Positions 42,593 to 51,261 of a stretch of DNA of 64,000 nucleotides are shown here, in pieces. Under the pieces are notes generated by a model. That model did no database searches. It was not told where the DNA came from and saw only the letters and a list, made by a program, of their open reading frames with translations. Origin of the DNA: Streptomyces sp. Edi2 (GTDB taxonomy: Bacteria > Actinomycetota > Actinomycetes > Streptomycetales > Streptomycetaceae); the NCBI RefSeq assembly GCF_040253635.1, contig NZ_JBEJGX010000003.1, forward strand, positions 2,728,001 through 2,792,000. The letters are read 5' to 3'. Numbering within the stretch: position 1 is the first letter of the stretch; each line of letters opens with the position of its first letter. A program made the position numbers and the translations under genes.

Positions 42593-43897
42593 GTGGCCAT
42601 CCCTGTCTTACTCTCGTCGCCCAGCAGAACCCGGTATCGCAGCGGTCTCCGGGCGCACGTGGCAGCCGTCTGCTGTGGCCTGCTGCTGAGCGGGGCGGCC
42701 GTCACCACCGCTGCGGCTGCGCCCGCTGATCACGCCCAGGCGCAGGCGCAGTTCAAGGAGCGCGGACGGGGCACGCTGGTCTCCACAGAGAAGCTGTACA
42801 CGCTCCCGACCCCGCAGGCCGCGGCCGCCGAGCTGGACGCGGCCGGGTTCGAACACGACACCGTCCGCTACGGCGTGGTTGCGTACCGGCTGGTCTACCG
42901 GACCGTCGATCCCTACGGACGGCCCACTACGGCGAGCGGTCTCTTCGCGCTGCCGCTCAACAGCGAGGAGCGGTTACGCGCGGTCTCCTTCGCGCACGGC
43001 ACCGGCAGTCACAAGAACGACTCCCCGTCCATGCAGCGCGGCGCGTTCGTGTCCGCGCCGGTGATCGCGCACGCGGCGGCCGGCGCCGCGGGGGTCGCGC
43101 CCGACTACCTGGGGCTGGGCAAGGGACCTGGTTTGCACCCCTGGATGGACATCGGCTCGGAGACGACGGCTTCCCTGGACATGCTGCGGGCGGCCCGGGC
43201 CTTCGCGCCCCTCACCGGACATGCGCTGGAGCGCAAGGTCATGGTCACCGGCTTCTCGCAGGGCGCCTCGGCGGCGCTGGGGCTCGGCCGGGCTCTGGAG
43301 GCGGGTGAGGACCACTGGTTCAGGCTGGATGCGCTGGCACCCGTCAGCGGCGCGTACGACTTCGGTGGTACGGAGCTGCCCGCGCTGCTCGAGGGCAGGC
43401 TGGAGCCCAAGTCCGGTGTGCTGTATGCGGCGTACACCCTGGTGGCATTCAACCGGCTCCACCACGTCTACGACAGCCCGAGCGAGGTCTTCCGAGCCCG
43501 TTATGCGGGCACCATCGAGGCGCTCTTCGACGGCGCCCAAACGGGGGAGCAGCTGATGCGGGGCACCCCGGGCACGCCGGACGAGCTGTTGACCGAGCAC
43601 GGCCGCGACCTGCTCGCGCATCCGACGGGGCCGCTGGCGGCGGCGCTGCGCACAACCGGCGCCGTATGCACCGGCTGGGCCCCCGGTGCGCCGGTTCGGC
43701 TGTACATGGCGACCGGGGACGAGCAGGCCGCCACCGCCAACACCGAGCGCTGCCAGGAGGCTCTGCTCAGGAATGGCGTGGACGCCCCGGTCGTCGATCT
43801 CGGCGCCGTCGACTACCGGGGGTCCCGTCACTTGGGGTCCAATGTCGCGGCCACGTCGGCGATCGTGCGCTGGTTCGGTGAGTTGCGCCGCCGGTGA
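42593..43897 (+). CDS. Secreted alpha/beta hydrolase (lipase-like)
   Basis: A 434-residue exported lipase/esterase. Signal peptide from GTG 42593: SRTRYRSGLRAHVAAVCCGLLLSGAAVTTAAAAPA with cleavage after AAAA near residue 43. The mature enzyme has the oxyanion segment VSFAHGTGSHKND, PDYLGLG, the nucleophile elbow VTGFSQGASAALG and a final LGSNVAATSAIVRWF with a His before it (SRHLGS). This pattern is that of secretory lipases and related acyl hydrolases of the LIP type. The ribosome-binding site GGAGGAAA fixes the start and excludes the longer upstream frame. Its stop codon overlaps a transposase fragment. Confidence 0.88.
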   Translation: MAIPVLLSSPSRTRYRSGLRAHVAAVCCGLLLSGAAVTTAAAAPADHAQAQAQFKERGRGTLVSTEKLYTLPTPQAAAAELDAAGFEHDTVRYGVVAYRLVYRTVDPYGRPTTASGLFALPLNSEERLRAVSFAHGTGSHKNDSPSMQRGAFVSAPVIAHAAAGAAGVAPDYLGLGKGPGLHPWMDIGSETTASLDMLRAARAFAPLTGHALERKVMVTGFSQGASAALGLGRALEAGEDHWFRLDALAPVSGAYDFGGTELPALLEGRLEPKSGVLYAAYTLVAFNRLHHVYDSPSEVFRARYAGTIEALFDGAQTGEQLMRGTPGTPDELLTEHGRDLLAHPTGPLAAALRTTGAVCTGWAPGAPVRLYMATGDEQAATANTERCQEALLRNGVDAPVVDLGAVDYRGSRHLGSNVAATSAIVRWFGELRRR

Positions 43898-44016
43898 CGT
43901 GCACTCGGCCGTGGATCGTGGACGATGACTTGTGGACGCAGGTTGAGCCGTTGCTGCCACCCTGGCCCGAGCGGTCGCCGCGACCACGGCCGATGACAGA
44001 CCGGCTCTGCCTCCAG
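43894..44016 (+). pseudogene. IS5-type transposase N-terminal fragment
   Basis: The first 38 or so codons read TRPWIVDDDLWTQVEPLLPP and WPERSPRPRPMTDRLCLQ, the hallmark start of Streptomyces IS5-family transposases. Then the similarity stops and the sequence becomes the leader of the aldo/keto reductase gene. It begins four bases before the lipase stop codon, showing that the element or its remnant is fused to that gene's 3' end. Confidence 0.78.
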
Positions 44017-44071
44017 GTACCGATCCGGTGGCGACAGCAGTGGCAACAGCGATACCGAGGAGGCCGAGGCC

Positions 44072-44917
44072 ATGGGAGACATCTTCGCGATCGGTGGGGA
44101 GCTGCCTGTCCGGCGGCTGGGGTTCGGGACCGGCGGGCTCGTCGGGCCCGGCTACTGGGGGCCGCGGCACGACGATCCGCGGCGCTCCGTCGTCCTGCTG
44201 CGACGGGCCGTCGAGCGCGGGGTCACGCTGATCGACACGGCCGACAACTACGGTCCGGACGTGGCCGAGGAGTTGGTGGCGCGCGCCCTGCACCCGTATC
44301 CGGAGGGGCTGGTGATCGCGACGAAGGGCGGCGTGGTCCGTACCGGCCCGGACCTTTGGCACATCGCCGGACGCCCGGAGGACCTGCGCGCCATGTGCGA
44401 GGCGAGCCTGCGGCGGCTGCGCACCGACACCATCGACCTCTACCAGTTGCACCGGCTGGACCCGCAGGTGCCGATGGCCGACCAGCTGGGCACGCTGACC
44501 GAGCTCCAACAGGCGGGAAAGATCCGGCACATCGGCCTGGACTCCGTCAGTGCGGCCGAACTGGCACAGGCCCAGCGGCTCGCCCCCATCGCCTCGGTGC
44601 AGAACCGATACAACCTGCTGGACCGCGCCGCGGAAGACGTCCTGGAGCTGTGCGAGAAACAGGGCACGGCGTTTCTGCCGTGGTTCCCGTTGGGCAACGG
44701 CGCCCTGACCGAGGGCGCCGGCACGACGCTCGCCACCGTCGCCGCCCGGCACGGCGCGACCACCGGCCAGATCGCGCTGGCCTGGCTGCTGCACCGCTCC
44801 CCCGCCCTCCTCCCCACCCCCGGTACGGGCTCGCCCGCCCACCTCGACGAGAACCTGTCCGTGACGGATATCGCCCTCACGGAAGGGGACTTGGCCCAGC
44901 TGGACGCCGTGAGGTAG
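44072..44917 (+). CDS. Aldo/keto reductase
   Basis: A 281-residue AKR with a TIM-barrel and NADPH binding. RRLGFGTGGLVGPGYWG at the start, LIDTADNYGPDVAEELVARAL with catalytic Asp and Tyr, VIATKGGVV with the Lys, LYQLHRLDP with the His, and the cofactor end TPGTGSPAHLDENL. Length and motifs agree with plant-type YajO/pyridoxal-reductase-like members. ATG at 44072 follows GAGGAGGCCGAGGCC. Upstream is an IS5 remnant, downstream the convergent small secreted-protein gene. Confidence 0.9.
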   Translation: MGDIFAIGGELPVRRLGFGTGGLVGPGYWGPRHDDPRRSVVLLRRAVERGVTLIDTADNYGPDVAEELVARALHPYPEGLVIATKGGVVRTGPDLWHIAGRPEDLRAMCEASLRRLRTDTIDLYQLHRLDPQVPMADQLGTLTELQQAGKIRHIGLDSVSAAELAQAQRLAPIASVQNRYNLLDRAAEDVLELCEKQGTAFLPWFPLGNGALTEGAGTTLATVAARHGATTGQIALAWLLHRSPALLPTPGTGSPAHLDENLSVTDIALTEGDLAQLDAVR

Positions 44918-44961
44918 TCACGCGGCAAAGACGCCGGGGCGGGAGGTGGCGCCGGCGGTCC

Positions 44962-45180
44962 TCATCGCTCCGTCCCCACCACCAGTTCCACGGCGCCGCT
45001 GCGGTCCGGGAGGCTGTACCCGGCCGGTGCCCGGTCGGGGGCGGGCGCAGCGGCCGGGGTGACCGTCCGGGACACCAGGGTGGCGGTGAGCGCGCTCGCC
45101 CCCAGCAGACAGGCGGCGAGCTGACGGCGGGCCCGGACGGTGACGGCCGGGACGGTGTGCGGTTTGCGGTGTCGTGCCAT
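44962..45180 (-). CDS. Small exported protein of unknown function
   Basis: A 72-residue protein: basic start MARHRKPHTVPAVTVRARRQ, a hydrophobic segment LAACLLGASALTATLVSRTV, then a short Pro/Ala-rich tail with AGYSLPDRSGAVELVVGTE. It looks like a secreted or membrane-anchored peptide. AAGGGAAAC lies upstream of the ATG at 45178-45180. It follows the ferric-reductase-like gene on the same strand after a repeat-filled 246 bases. It is unrelated to the secreted pair at 7.8 and 17.7 kb. Confidence 0.6.
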   Translation of the reverse strand: MARHRKPHTVPAVTVRARRQLAACLLGASALTATLVSRTVTPAAAPAPDRAPAGYSLPDRSGAVELVVGTER

Positions 45181-45282
45181 GGGGGCGTTTCCCTTACGAG
45201 TGGGGGGCGATCGGGGACTGCGGGGCGAGCGCGGCGTGGCGCAACGGGTGAGGCGGCGGAGCGGGATGCACGGCGGAACGGA

Positions 45283-45422
45283 CCGGGTGACGGAACGGAC
45301 TGGGTGACGGGGCGGACTGGGTGACCGACCGGCCGCGTGGACCGGGTGACGGAGCGGGCTGGGCGACCGACCGGTCGGCGTGGGCTGAGTGACCGGCCGC
45401 GGGGACTGGGTGAAGGAGCGGC
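45283..45422. repeat. 17-bp GACCGGGTGACGGAACG-type tandem repeats
   Basis: Units such as GACTGGGTGACGGGGCG start at about 45283, 45300 and 45317 and recur, with an inserted GACCGACCGGCC block, to 45422. The array separates the reductase stop from the small exported-protein gene. It stays open in the frame reached by the frameshifted reductase. Confidence 0.75.
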
Positions 45423-45426
45423 GGGC

Positions 45427-46937
45427 TCAGAACGTGAACTGCTCGGAGTGGATGCGGCCGGCCGGCACCCGGCCCGTTCCAGGGCGGCGGCCGCGGCTCT
45501 GGACATGCCGGGCGGGCCGCACAGATAGACGTCGTGTTCCGCCAGGTCCGGGACGAGGTTGCGCAGGGCCCGGGGCGCCAGCGGGTCGAAGGGGCCGTCG
45601 GACGGGCCGAGGAGGTAGTGCAGCGCCGCCCCCCTGGCGGCGGCGATCCTCTCCAGCTCCTCGCGCAGCACCAACTGGGCGGCGCTGCCCGCCCGGTAGA
45701 GGAGAGTGAGGTCACCCGGGCCACCCGGCAGGGTCTCGAAGAGCGCACGCATCGGAGTGATCCCGACTCCGCCGGCGAGGAGCAGCACCTTGCGCCGGGT
45801 CCGCCGGTGTGCGGTCAGCGCGCCGAACGGGCCGGTGGCCAGCACCCGTACGCCCGGCCGCAGCCGGCGAATCCGACGGGTGTGGTCGCCGCACGCCTTC
45901 ACGGTGATCCGGAGCGCGTCGTCACGCACCGGTGCGGAGAGCGAGAAGGGCAGGGCCGTCCGCCACAGCCGCCGGTTCAGGAACCGCCAGCGGAAGAACT
46001 GCCCCGGCTCGGCCCGCAGTGCGTCCAGACCCACGCCCCGCATGACGACCGAGACCACATCCGGCCCCTCGGTGCGCACCTCGGTGACCCGCAGGCCGTG
46101 CCGCAGCGCCTGGCGTACCGGTACGACCAGCCGGTACCAGACCAGCAGGGTGCCGACCGTGGTGTGCAGCAGGGTCCACAGCCAGACGGCAACCGGGCCA
46201 CCGGCCAGATCCGGGCCGGACAGCTGATGGGCGAAGGCGAGAGCGGCGCTCACGTAGGTCAGCAGATGTACGGCGCGCCACGTTTCATGGCCTAGCCGCC
46301 TGCGGGCCATACGGGCCGAGGTGATGCCGACGCCGGCCAGCAGTACGGTGCCGACGGCGGCCGCGGCCAGGCCCGGATAGCCCATCAGGCCGACGGCGGC
46401 ACCGAGGACATCGGTGCCGGTGTGGGCGGCGTAGCCGCACAGCGCGAAGACGGTGTGGGCGAGGCACAGGGTCAGGACATGGCGGCCGCCGAGCGCGTGC
46501 CAGTGGGCCAGCCGGTCGGCGCCGACGCCGTGTTCGACGGCCGGGACCCGGGCCATCAGCAGCAGCATCACCAGGATTCCGTAGCCCGCGAGCAGTCCGC
46601 TGAGGTGGGCCAGGGTGGCGAACAGCGCATCGAGCCGCACCGAGGGATCGGCCTGCACCAGCCACAGGCCGACGACCAGCACCGCACCGCCGGCCAGCAC
46701 CTGCCGCAGCGCCGTCGGCGTCAGGCGCAGCGGAGGCGCGGGCACCGGTGCCCTGCGCGGCCTCCTGCTCGTCCTCCTGCGCGGCGCGCGGACGGGCCGG
46801 GGCGGCAGGTGCCGGGGGTCGAGTCGCGAATACAGCGGGTGAGTGGTCGGTGGGTCGGCGGGGCCCGGAGTCGGGGCACCAGGACCGGGCGCGCCGCCCG
46901 GTGCGTACCCGTCACTGAGGTCGGCCTGGATCGTCAC
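45427..46937 (-). CDS. Ferric-reductase-like membrane flavoprotein (3' frameshift)
   Basis: A membrane oxidoreductase of about 500 residues. A disordered Pro/Arg-rich N-terminus (1-75) is followed by six hydrophobic helices of a ferric-reductase-like heme domain (His in LAHWHALGGRHVLTLCLAHTV and HETWRAVHLLTYVSAALAFAHQL), and then FAD/NAD(P) domains with ALPFSLSAP, VLLLAGGVGITPMRALFE and DVYLCGPPGMS. A single base is missing in the C-run near 45469: restoring it gives the family C-terminus GRIHSEQFTF with a stop at 45427. As read, the frame continues to 44877 through the next gene. Start is GTG at 46935-46937. It moves electrons from NAD(P)H across the membrane. Confidence 0.82.
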
Positions 46938-47029
46938 GGCGTCGAAAATACGGCTGTCCGGACACCGGAAAGAGCAGGTCAGGCCCTCTCCGCAGATCCT
47001 TAAGGCGGCCTTGAGGATGTGCTGACCGA

Positions 47030-47734
47030 GGGTACGTCAGCAAGGTCGAGTCCGGCACGCTGCTCCCCAGACCCAGCCAGAAGTTCGCCAAGGGCTGCGA
47101 TCTCACCTTCGGGACGGGCGAGTTGTTCTCGGGCATGCTGGAGAGGATCGACGAATGGGAGCACCCGAGTTGGTTCGTCCCGTACCTCAATCTGGAGCGG
47201 AAGGCTTCGCGGATTCTGACCTACGAGACGAACCTCGTGGCAGGCATCGTTCAGACAGAGGACTATGCACGGTCCGTCTTCCGTGTATCCAACCCTCATG
47301 CGAGCGCGGAGGCGATCGAGGACAAGGTTGCCGCGCGACTACGACGGCGTGAGGTGTTCGGGCGGGACGCTCCGCCGCACCTATGGGTAATCCTTCATGA
47401 GGCATGCCTGCGCACCACGGTCGGTGGCGCCGAGGTCATGGCCGGACAGCTCGACTACCTGCTGACGGTGGGCACATCACCACGCGCCGAACTCCAGGTC
47501 ATGCCCTACTCGGCGGGTATCCCGGCCACGTCCTCAATGCCCTTCATCGTGTTGCGCTTTCCGAGTTCCCGCACGGTGTTGTACACGGAGACCCGGGTAG
47601 GAGCCCGGATGCACGATTCCGAACAGGCGGTCGATGCGGCCCTGGACGACTATGATCTGCTCAGGGCGAATGCGTTGTCCCCGGATGAATCATTGCCCCT
47701 GATCAAGTCTCTGCTGAAGGAGTACCGAGCATGA
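47030..47734 (+). pseudogene. XRE/DUF5753 regulator lacking the start of its HTH
   Basis: The frame carries the end of an XRE helix-turn-helix (YVSKVESGTLLPRPSQKFAK, then CDLTFGTGELF) and a complete DUF5753 domain (WFVPYLNLERKASRILTYET, LVAGIVQTEDYARSVF, VILHEACLRTTVGG). A TGA at 47012-47014 closes the frame upstream, and the first HTH helices are absent. Only a TTG at 47123 or an ATG at 47138 could start translation, giving a protein without DNA-binding domain. Its last bases overlap the next gene by ATGA. Such XRE/DUF5753-DUF397 pairs are common in Streptomyces and resemble toxin-antitoxin-like or developmental (WhiJ-type) modules. Confidence 0.8.
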
Positions 47735-48018
47735 GCCCCGACTTGGATCTCGCCGTCGCCACGTGGGTCAAGTCGTCCTACAGCGAAGGCAACGGCGGGG
47801 ACTGCATCGAGTTTTCACGCGACTTCGCCTGGACCAAGTCGTCTTACAGCGAAGGCAACGGCGGGGCATGCGTCGAGTTCTCCCGTGCCCTCACCGATGC
47901 CCACGGCCTCGTCCCCGTCCGCGACTCCAAGAACCCCGGCGGTCCGGCGCTCGTCTTCCCGGCGGGTGGCTGGTCGTCGTTCATCACCGCGGTCAAGGGC
48001 GGGGAGTTCACGGCCTGA
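47731..48018 (+). CDS. DUF397 protein with a duplicated motif
   Basis: A 95-residue DUF397 protein, partner of XRE/DUF5753 regulators. The domain start WVKSSYSEGNGGDCIEF is immediately repeated as WTKSSYSEGNGGACVEF, so the N-terminal half is tandemly duplicated (63-bp period) before the normal VPVRDSKNPGGPALVF and WSSFITAVKGGEF ends. Its ATG overlaps the upstream stop (ATGA), implying coupled translation. With the upstream regulator beheaded, the pair probably no longer works as a complete switch. Confidence 0.9.
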   Translation: MSPDLDLAVATWVKSSYSEGNGGDCIEFSRDFAWTKSSYSEGNGGACVEFSRALTDAHGLVPVRDSKNPGGPALVFPAGGWSSFITAVKGGEFTA

Positions 48019-48042
48019 GGCACGGCAGTAGCTCTGATTGAC

Positions 48043-48068
48043 CGGCCCCCGCTGTCCGGCGGGGGCCG
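48043..48068 (+). terminator. 10-bp hairpin after the DUF397 gene
   Basis: CGGCCCCCGC pairs exactly with GCGGGGGCCG around the 6-base loop TGTCCG, 25 bases past the stop codon, followed by TCGTCAT. A probable terminator. The remaining spacer to 48412 holds the leader of the Ig-repeat gene but no further gene. Confidence 0.7.
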
Positions 48069-48412
48069 TCGTCATGTCGGCGTGCCCCGGCTCACCCACC
48101 CGCGGAGGTCGGCGGCGAGCGCGCCGCCCGCCGCCGAGGGGTCGGTACGCGCCGCCCACGCACGCTGCGCCATCCGGGGGAACCCGGTCGTCAACCCGTA
48201 GCGCGGCGTCCCGCCGTTCCCTTCAATCGGTGCTACCGACGGTGGGGTGCCCATCCCCTGTCGGGGGACCATGGACGGCTGCCGGCGTGCTGCAGTTTCA
48301 TCGTTGTTCAGGGCACCCCCCGGCAGGTCCGCGCGCCCGGACAGCTTCCTGCCCTCCGGCGTGCAACGGCCCCCCGCCTCCTCTGTGGAGCCTTCGAAAG
48401 GGGCTGTCCAAC

Positions 48413-50728
48413 ATGGCACTCGCTCTCACTCTCACCCCGTCCTCCCTCACGGCGGGCCAGACGTTCCAAGCCGCTGTCACCGGTGCCGTCGTGGGAGAGT
48501 TGATCACTTTCACGTATGACGCGGCACTCCCGCAGACAGCGGTCGCCGACCTCTCCGGCAATGCGAGCGTCACCTTCACAGCGAGCACGACGGACGTGGT
48601 GGTCGCCGCCGGTCCCACCAGTGGTGCCGCGACGGCGACCGTGACCGTGACGCCGGCGACGAACTGTGTGGTCACGCTGGAGTCCACACCGGCCAACCCG
48701 GCCCCCGGCCAGCCCGTGACGATCACCGCCACCGTCACCTGCGGCGGGGTGCCCGTCGCGGGAGCGACCGTCGTCTTCGCCACGGTCGGCGGGTCCCTGG
48801 GTGTCGGCGTCACCACCGCCGCGGGCACCGCCACCCTCACCACCAGCCTGCTGCCGCTCGGGCTCAACGTCGTCACGGCCACCGTGATCGCCGCCACCAC
48901 CACCTGCACCTGTATCGGCATCGCCGCCTCGATCGACATCACCGTCACCGCGTTGTCGGACTGTGTGGTCACGGTGACCTCCTCGCCCGCCAACCCGGCC
49001 TCGGGCCAGCCGGTGACCTTCACCGCCACCGTCACCTGCAACGGGGCACCAGTCGAAGGCGCGACGGTACTCTTCGCCTCCACCAGCGGGTCCCTGGGTG
49101 TCGGCGTCACCACCGCCGCGGGCACCGCCACCCTCACCACCAATCTGTTGCCGCTCGGGCTCAACGTCGTGACGGCCACCGTGATCGCCGCCACCACCAC
49201 CTGCACCTGTATCGGCATCGCCGCCTCGGTGAACGTCACCGTCACCGCGCCGCAGAACTGCGTGGTCACGGTGACCTCCTCGCCCGCCAACCCGGCCTCG
49301 GGCCAGCCGGTGACCTTCACCGCCACCGTCACCTGCAACGGGGCACCCGTCACCGGCGCAACCGTCCTCTTCGCCACCACCAGCGGCTCCCTGGGCGTCG
49401 GCGTCACCACCGCCGCAGGCACCGCCACCCTCACCACCAGCCTGCTGCCGACCGGGCTCAACGTCGTCACGGCCACCGTCATCGCGGCCACCACCACCTG
49501 CACCTGCATCGGCATCGCCGCCTCGGTGAACGTCACCGTCACCGCGCCGCAGAACTGCGTGGTCACCCTGACCTCCAGCCCCGCCAACCCGGCCGCCGGA
49601 CAGCCGGTCACCCTCACCGCCACCGTCACCTGCGGCGGCGCACCCGTCACCGGCGCAACCGTCCTCTTCGCCACCACCAGCGGCTCCCTGGGCGTCGGCG
49701 TCACCACCGCCGCAGGCACCGCCACCCTCACCACCAGCCTGCTGCCCGCCGGGGCCAACGTCGTCACAGCCACCGTGATCGCCGGCACCAGTACCTGCAC
49801 CTGCATCGGCGTGGCCGCGACAGCGACCGTGAACGTCACCGCCGCGCAGAACTGCGCCGTCACCCTGACCTCCAGCCCCGCCAACCCGACCGCCGGACAG
49901 CCGGTCACCCTCACCGCCACCGTCACCTGCAACGGGGCACCCGTCGTCGGCGCCTCGGTACTCTTCGCCACCACCAGCGGCCCGCTCGGCATCGGCGTCA
50001 CCAACGCGTCCGGCCAGGCCACCGCCACCACCACCACGCTGCCCGCCGGCAGCACCACGGTCACCGCCACCGTGCTCGCCGGTACCACCACGTGCACCTG
50101 CGTCGGTGTTGCCGCAACGGCGACCGTGACCGTCGGAGCCGCACAGAACTGCGCCGTCACCGTGACGTCCACGCCGGCCAAACCGACCGCCGGCCAGCCG
50201 GTGACCGTTACGGCCACCGTCACCTGCGGCGGCGTACCGGTCCCGGGCGCGACCGTGCTGTTCAGCACCACCAGCGGCCCGCTCGGCATCGGCCTCACCA
50301 ACGCGTCCGGCCAGGCGAGCGTCATCACCAGCACGCTGCCGGCCGGCAGCACCACGGTCACCGCGACCGTGCTCACCGCCACCGGCAGCACCTGCAACTG
50401 CGCGGGTTCCTCCGGCACCGGAACCGTGACCGTGGGCGGGGCGACGGGGCTCACCGCGCACCCGGCCTGCTACCGGCTCAACGTCCCCCCGCTGCCCTGG
50501 GCCTTCGCCACTGCCACGTTCAGCGCGAGTGGTGCAACTCCCGGCGCGACGGTCACCTTCCACCTGAACGGAGCCGCCGGCCCGGTGGTATGCACCGCCG
50601 TCGCCGATGCGAGCGGGAACGCCAGCTGCACGGCGAACCTCACCGTCGGGCAGGTGCTTTCCTCCAGCTACACCGCGACCAGCGGCGGCGCCTCCTCGTC
50701 CAACACCCTGTCCATCTGCCTCACCTGA
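48413..50728 (+). CDS. Cysteine-rich protein with six Ig-like repeats
   Basis: A 771-residue protein made almost entirely of beta domains. A 83-residue N-terminal domain (MALALTLTPSSLTAGQTFQA) is followed by six tandem units of exactly 99 residues, beginning NCVVT/DCVVT at codons starting 48662, 48959, 49256, 49553, 49850 and 50147. Each contains PANPASGQPVTFTATVTCNG, PVTGATVLFATTSGSLG and TVIAATTTCTCIG, i.e. a bacterial Ig-like (Big_3/invasin-like) fold with four cysteines (C, C, CxC). A different cysteine-containing domain (HPACYRLNVPPLPW to ICLT) closes it. There is no signal peptide or membrane helix despite the adhesin-like build. AAAGGGG precedes the ATG. Two small genes follow on the same strand. 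Confidence 0.88.
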   Translation: MALALTLTPSSLTAGQTFQAAVTGAVVGELITFTYDAALPQTAVADLSGNASVTFTASTTDVVVAAGPTSGAATATVTVTPATNCVVTLESTPANPAPGQPVTITATVTCGGVPVAGATVVFATVGGSLGVGVTTAAGTATLTTSLLPLGLNVVTATVIAATTTCTCIGIAASIDITVTALSDCVVTVTSSPANPASGQPVTFTATVTCNGAPVEGATVLFASTSGSLGVGVTTAAGTATLTTNLLPLGLNVVTATVIAATTTCTCIGIAASVNVTVTAPQNCVVTVTSSPANPASGQPVTFTATVTCNGAPVTGATVLFATTSGSLGVGVTTAAGTATLTTSLLPTGLNVVTATVIAATTTCTCIGIAASVNVTVTAPQNCVVTLTSSPANPAAGQPVTLTATVTCGGAPVTGATVLFATTSGSLGVGVTTAAGTATLTTSLLPAGANVVTATVIAGTSTCTCIGVAATATVNVTAAQNCAVTLTSSPANPTAGQPVTLTATVTCNGAPVVGASVLFATTSGPLGIGVTNASGQATATTTTLPAGSTTVTATVLAGTTTCTCVGVAATATVTVGAAQNCAVTVTSTPAKPTAGQPVTVTATVTCGGVPVPGATVLFSTTSGPLGIGLTNASGQASVITSTLPAGSTTVTATVLTATGSTCNCAGSSGTGTVTVGGATGLTAHPACYRLNVPPLPWAFATATFSASGATPGATVTFHLNGAAGPVVCTAVADASGNASCTANLTVGQVLSSSYTATSGGASSSNTLSICLT
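48662..50443 (+). repeat. Six tandem 297-bp coding repeats
   Basis: The Ig-like units repeat with an exact 297-bp period. Units 2, 3 and 4 are nearly identical over long stretches while units 5 and 6 have diverged (SGPLGIGVTNASGQA replacing SGSLGVGVTTAAGTA). The array is prone to expansion, contraction and assembly collapse. Confidence 0.9.
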
Positions 50729-50814
50729 GGCGCGACCCCGGCTCGCACACCGCGGCCGGAAACGCCGTACCGCGGCCCACCTGAACCGGCCCGTCCGCCA
50801 AGGGAGTTGCCGAG

Positions 50815-50915
50815 CGGCACAGCACAGCAGTCGACGAAACAGTCGGCACGGCAGTCGGCACAGCAGTCGACGAAACAGCCGAACCGCCGACGAACCGCCG
50901 ACGAACCGCCGACGA
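50815..50915. repeat. Short tandem repeats after the Ig-repeat gene
   Basis: AGTCGACGAAACAGTCGGCA-type units (50820-50880) pass into three exact 11-bp GAACCGCCGAC units (50881-50913). They lie in the 335-base spacer before the small CNCGGG gene, which otherwise contains only the hairpin at 50931. Confidence 0.75.
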
Positions 50916-50930
50916 AACAGCCGGCAAAAC

Positions 50931-50965
50931 GGCCGTCCCCCGTAGTGCAAGTACGGGGGACGGCC
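50931..50965 (+). terminator. 14-bp perfect hairpin
   Basis: GGCCGTCCCCCGTA (50931-50944) pairs exactly with 50952-50965 around the loop GTGCAAG. No T-run follows. It lies 203 bases past the stop codon of the Ig-repeat gene, so it could partly terminate that transcript before the two small genes. Confidence 0.7.
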
Positions 50966-51063
50966 GCTGGACCCCAAGGATAGGCCCCGGGGGCACGGCG
51001 GTACGCCTGCCGGCCGACGGGGCCGTTGGCCCTCATCGCACAACGTCACAGAAGGAGCGGAAC

Positions 51064-51222
51064 ATGGGCTGCAATTGCGGCGGCGGTGCCCGCCCGACCG
51101 TCATCATCTACCAGCTGAACCTGCCCGATGGCACCGTGCGCCAGTACTACACCTGGCAAGAGGCCGACGCGGCCAACCAACGCGCGGGCGGCGTCGGCAC
51201 CATCCTCGTCATCAATCAGTAG
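51064..51222 (+). CDS. 52-residue CNCGGG protein, actinophage-like
   Basis: A 52-residue protein reading MGCNCGGGARPTVIIYQLNL, then PDGTVRQYYTWQEADAANQR and a final GGVGTILVINQ. The CNCGGG start followed by a beta strand, a xxPDG turn and an Ala-rich helix matches a type of small protein I know from actinobacteriophage genomes (DUF7196-like), function unknown. AGAAGGAGCGGAAC immediately precedes the ATG, an excellent ribosome-binding site. Two vicinal cysteines suggest metal binding or a disulfide. It lies between the Ig-repeat gene and a DUF1360-like gene on the same strand, 39 bases before the latter. Confidence 0.75.
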   Translation: MGCNCGGGARPTVIIYQLNLPDGTVRQYYTWQEADAANQRAGGVGTILVINQ

Positions 51223-51261
51223 CGGCCGGCTGGGTCCCTTCACGGTGACGGGGTGGATCTC

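Noticed and set aside
48413..50728. Classification of the Ig-repeat protein as a Sec-secreted adhesin
   Set aside because: No signal peptide, lipobox, LPxTG or membrane anchor is present in the frame, so the usual adhesin call is not supported.
48298..51049. Very long minus-strand open frames (over 700 and 900 codons) opposite the Ig-repeat gene
   Set aside because: They mirror the 297-bp repeats of the plus-strand gene, have only repetitive Gly/Ala/Val-rich sequence, and lack start signals; they are shadows of a GC-rich repeat.
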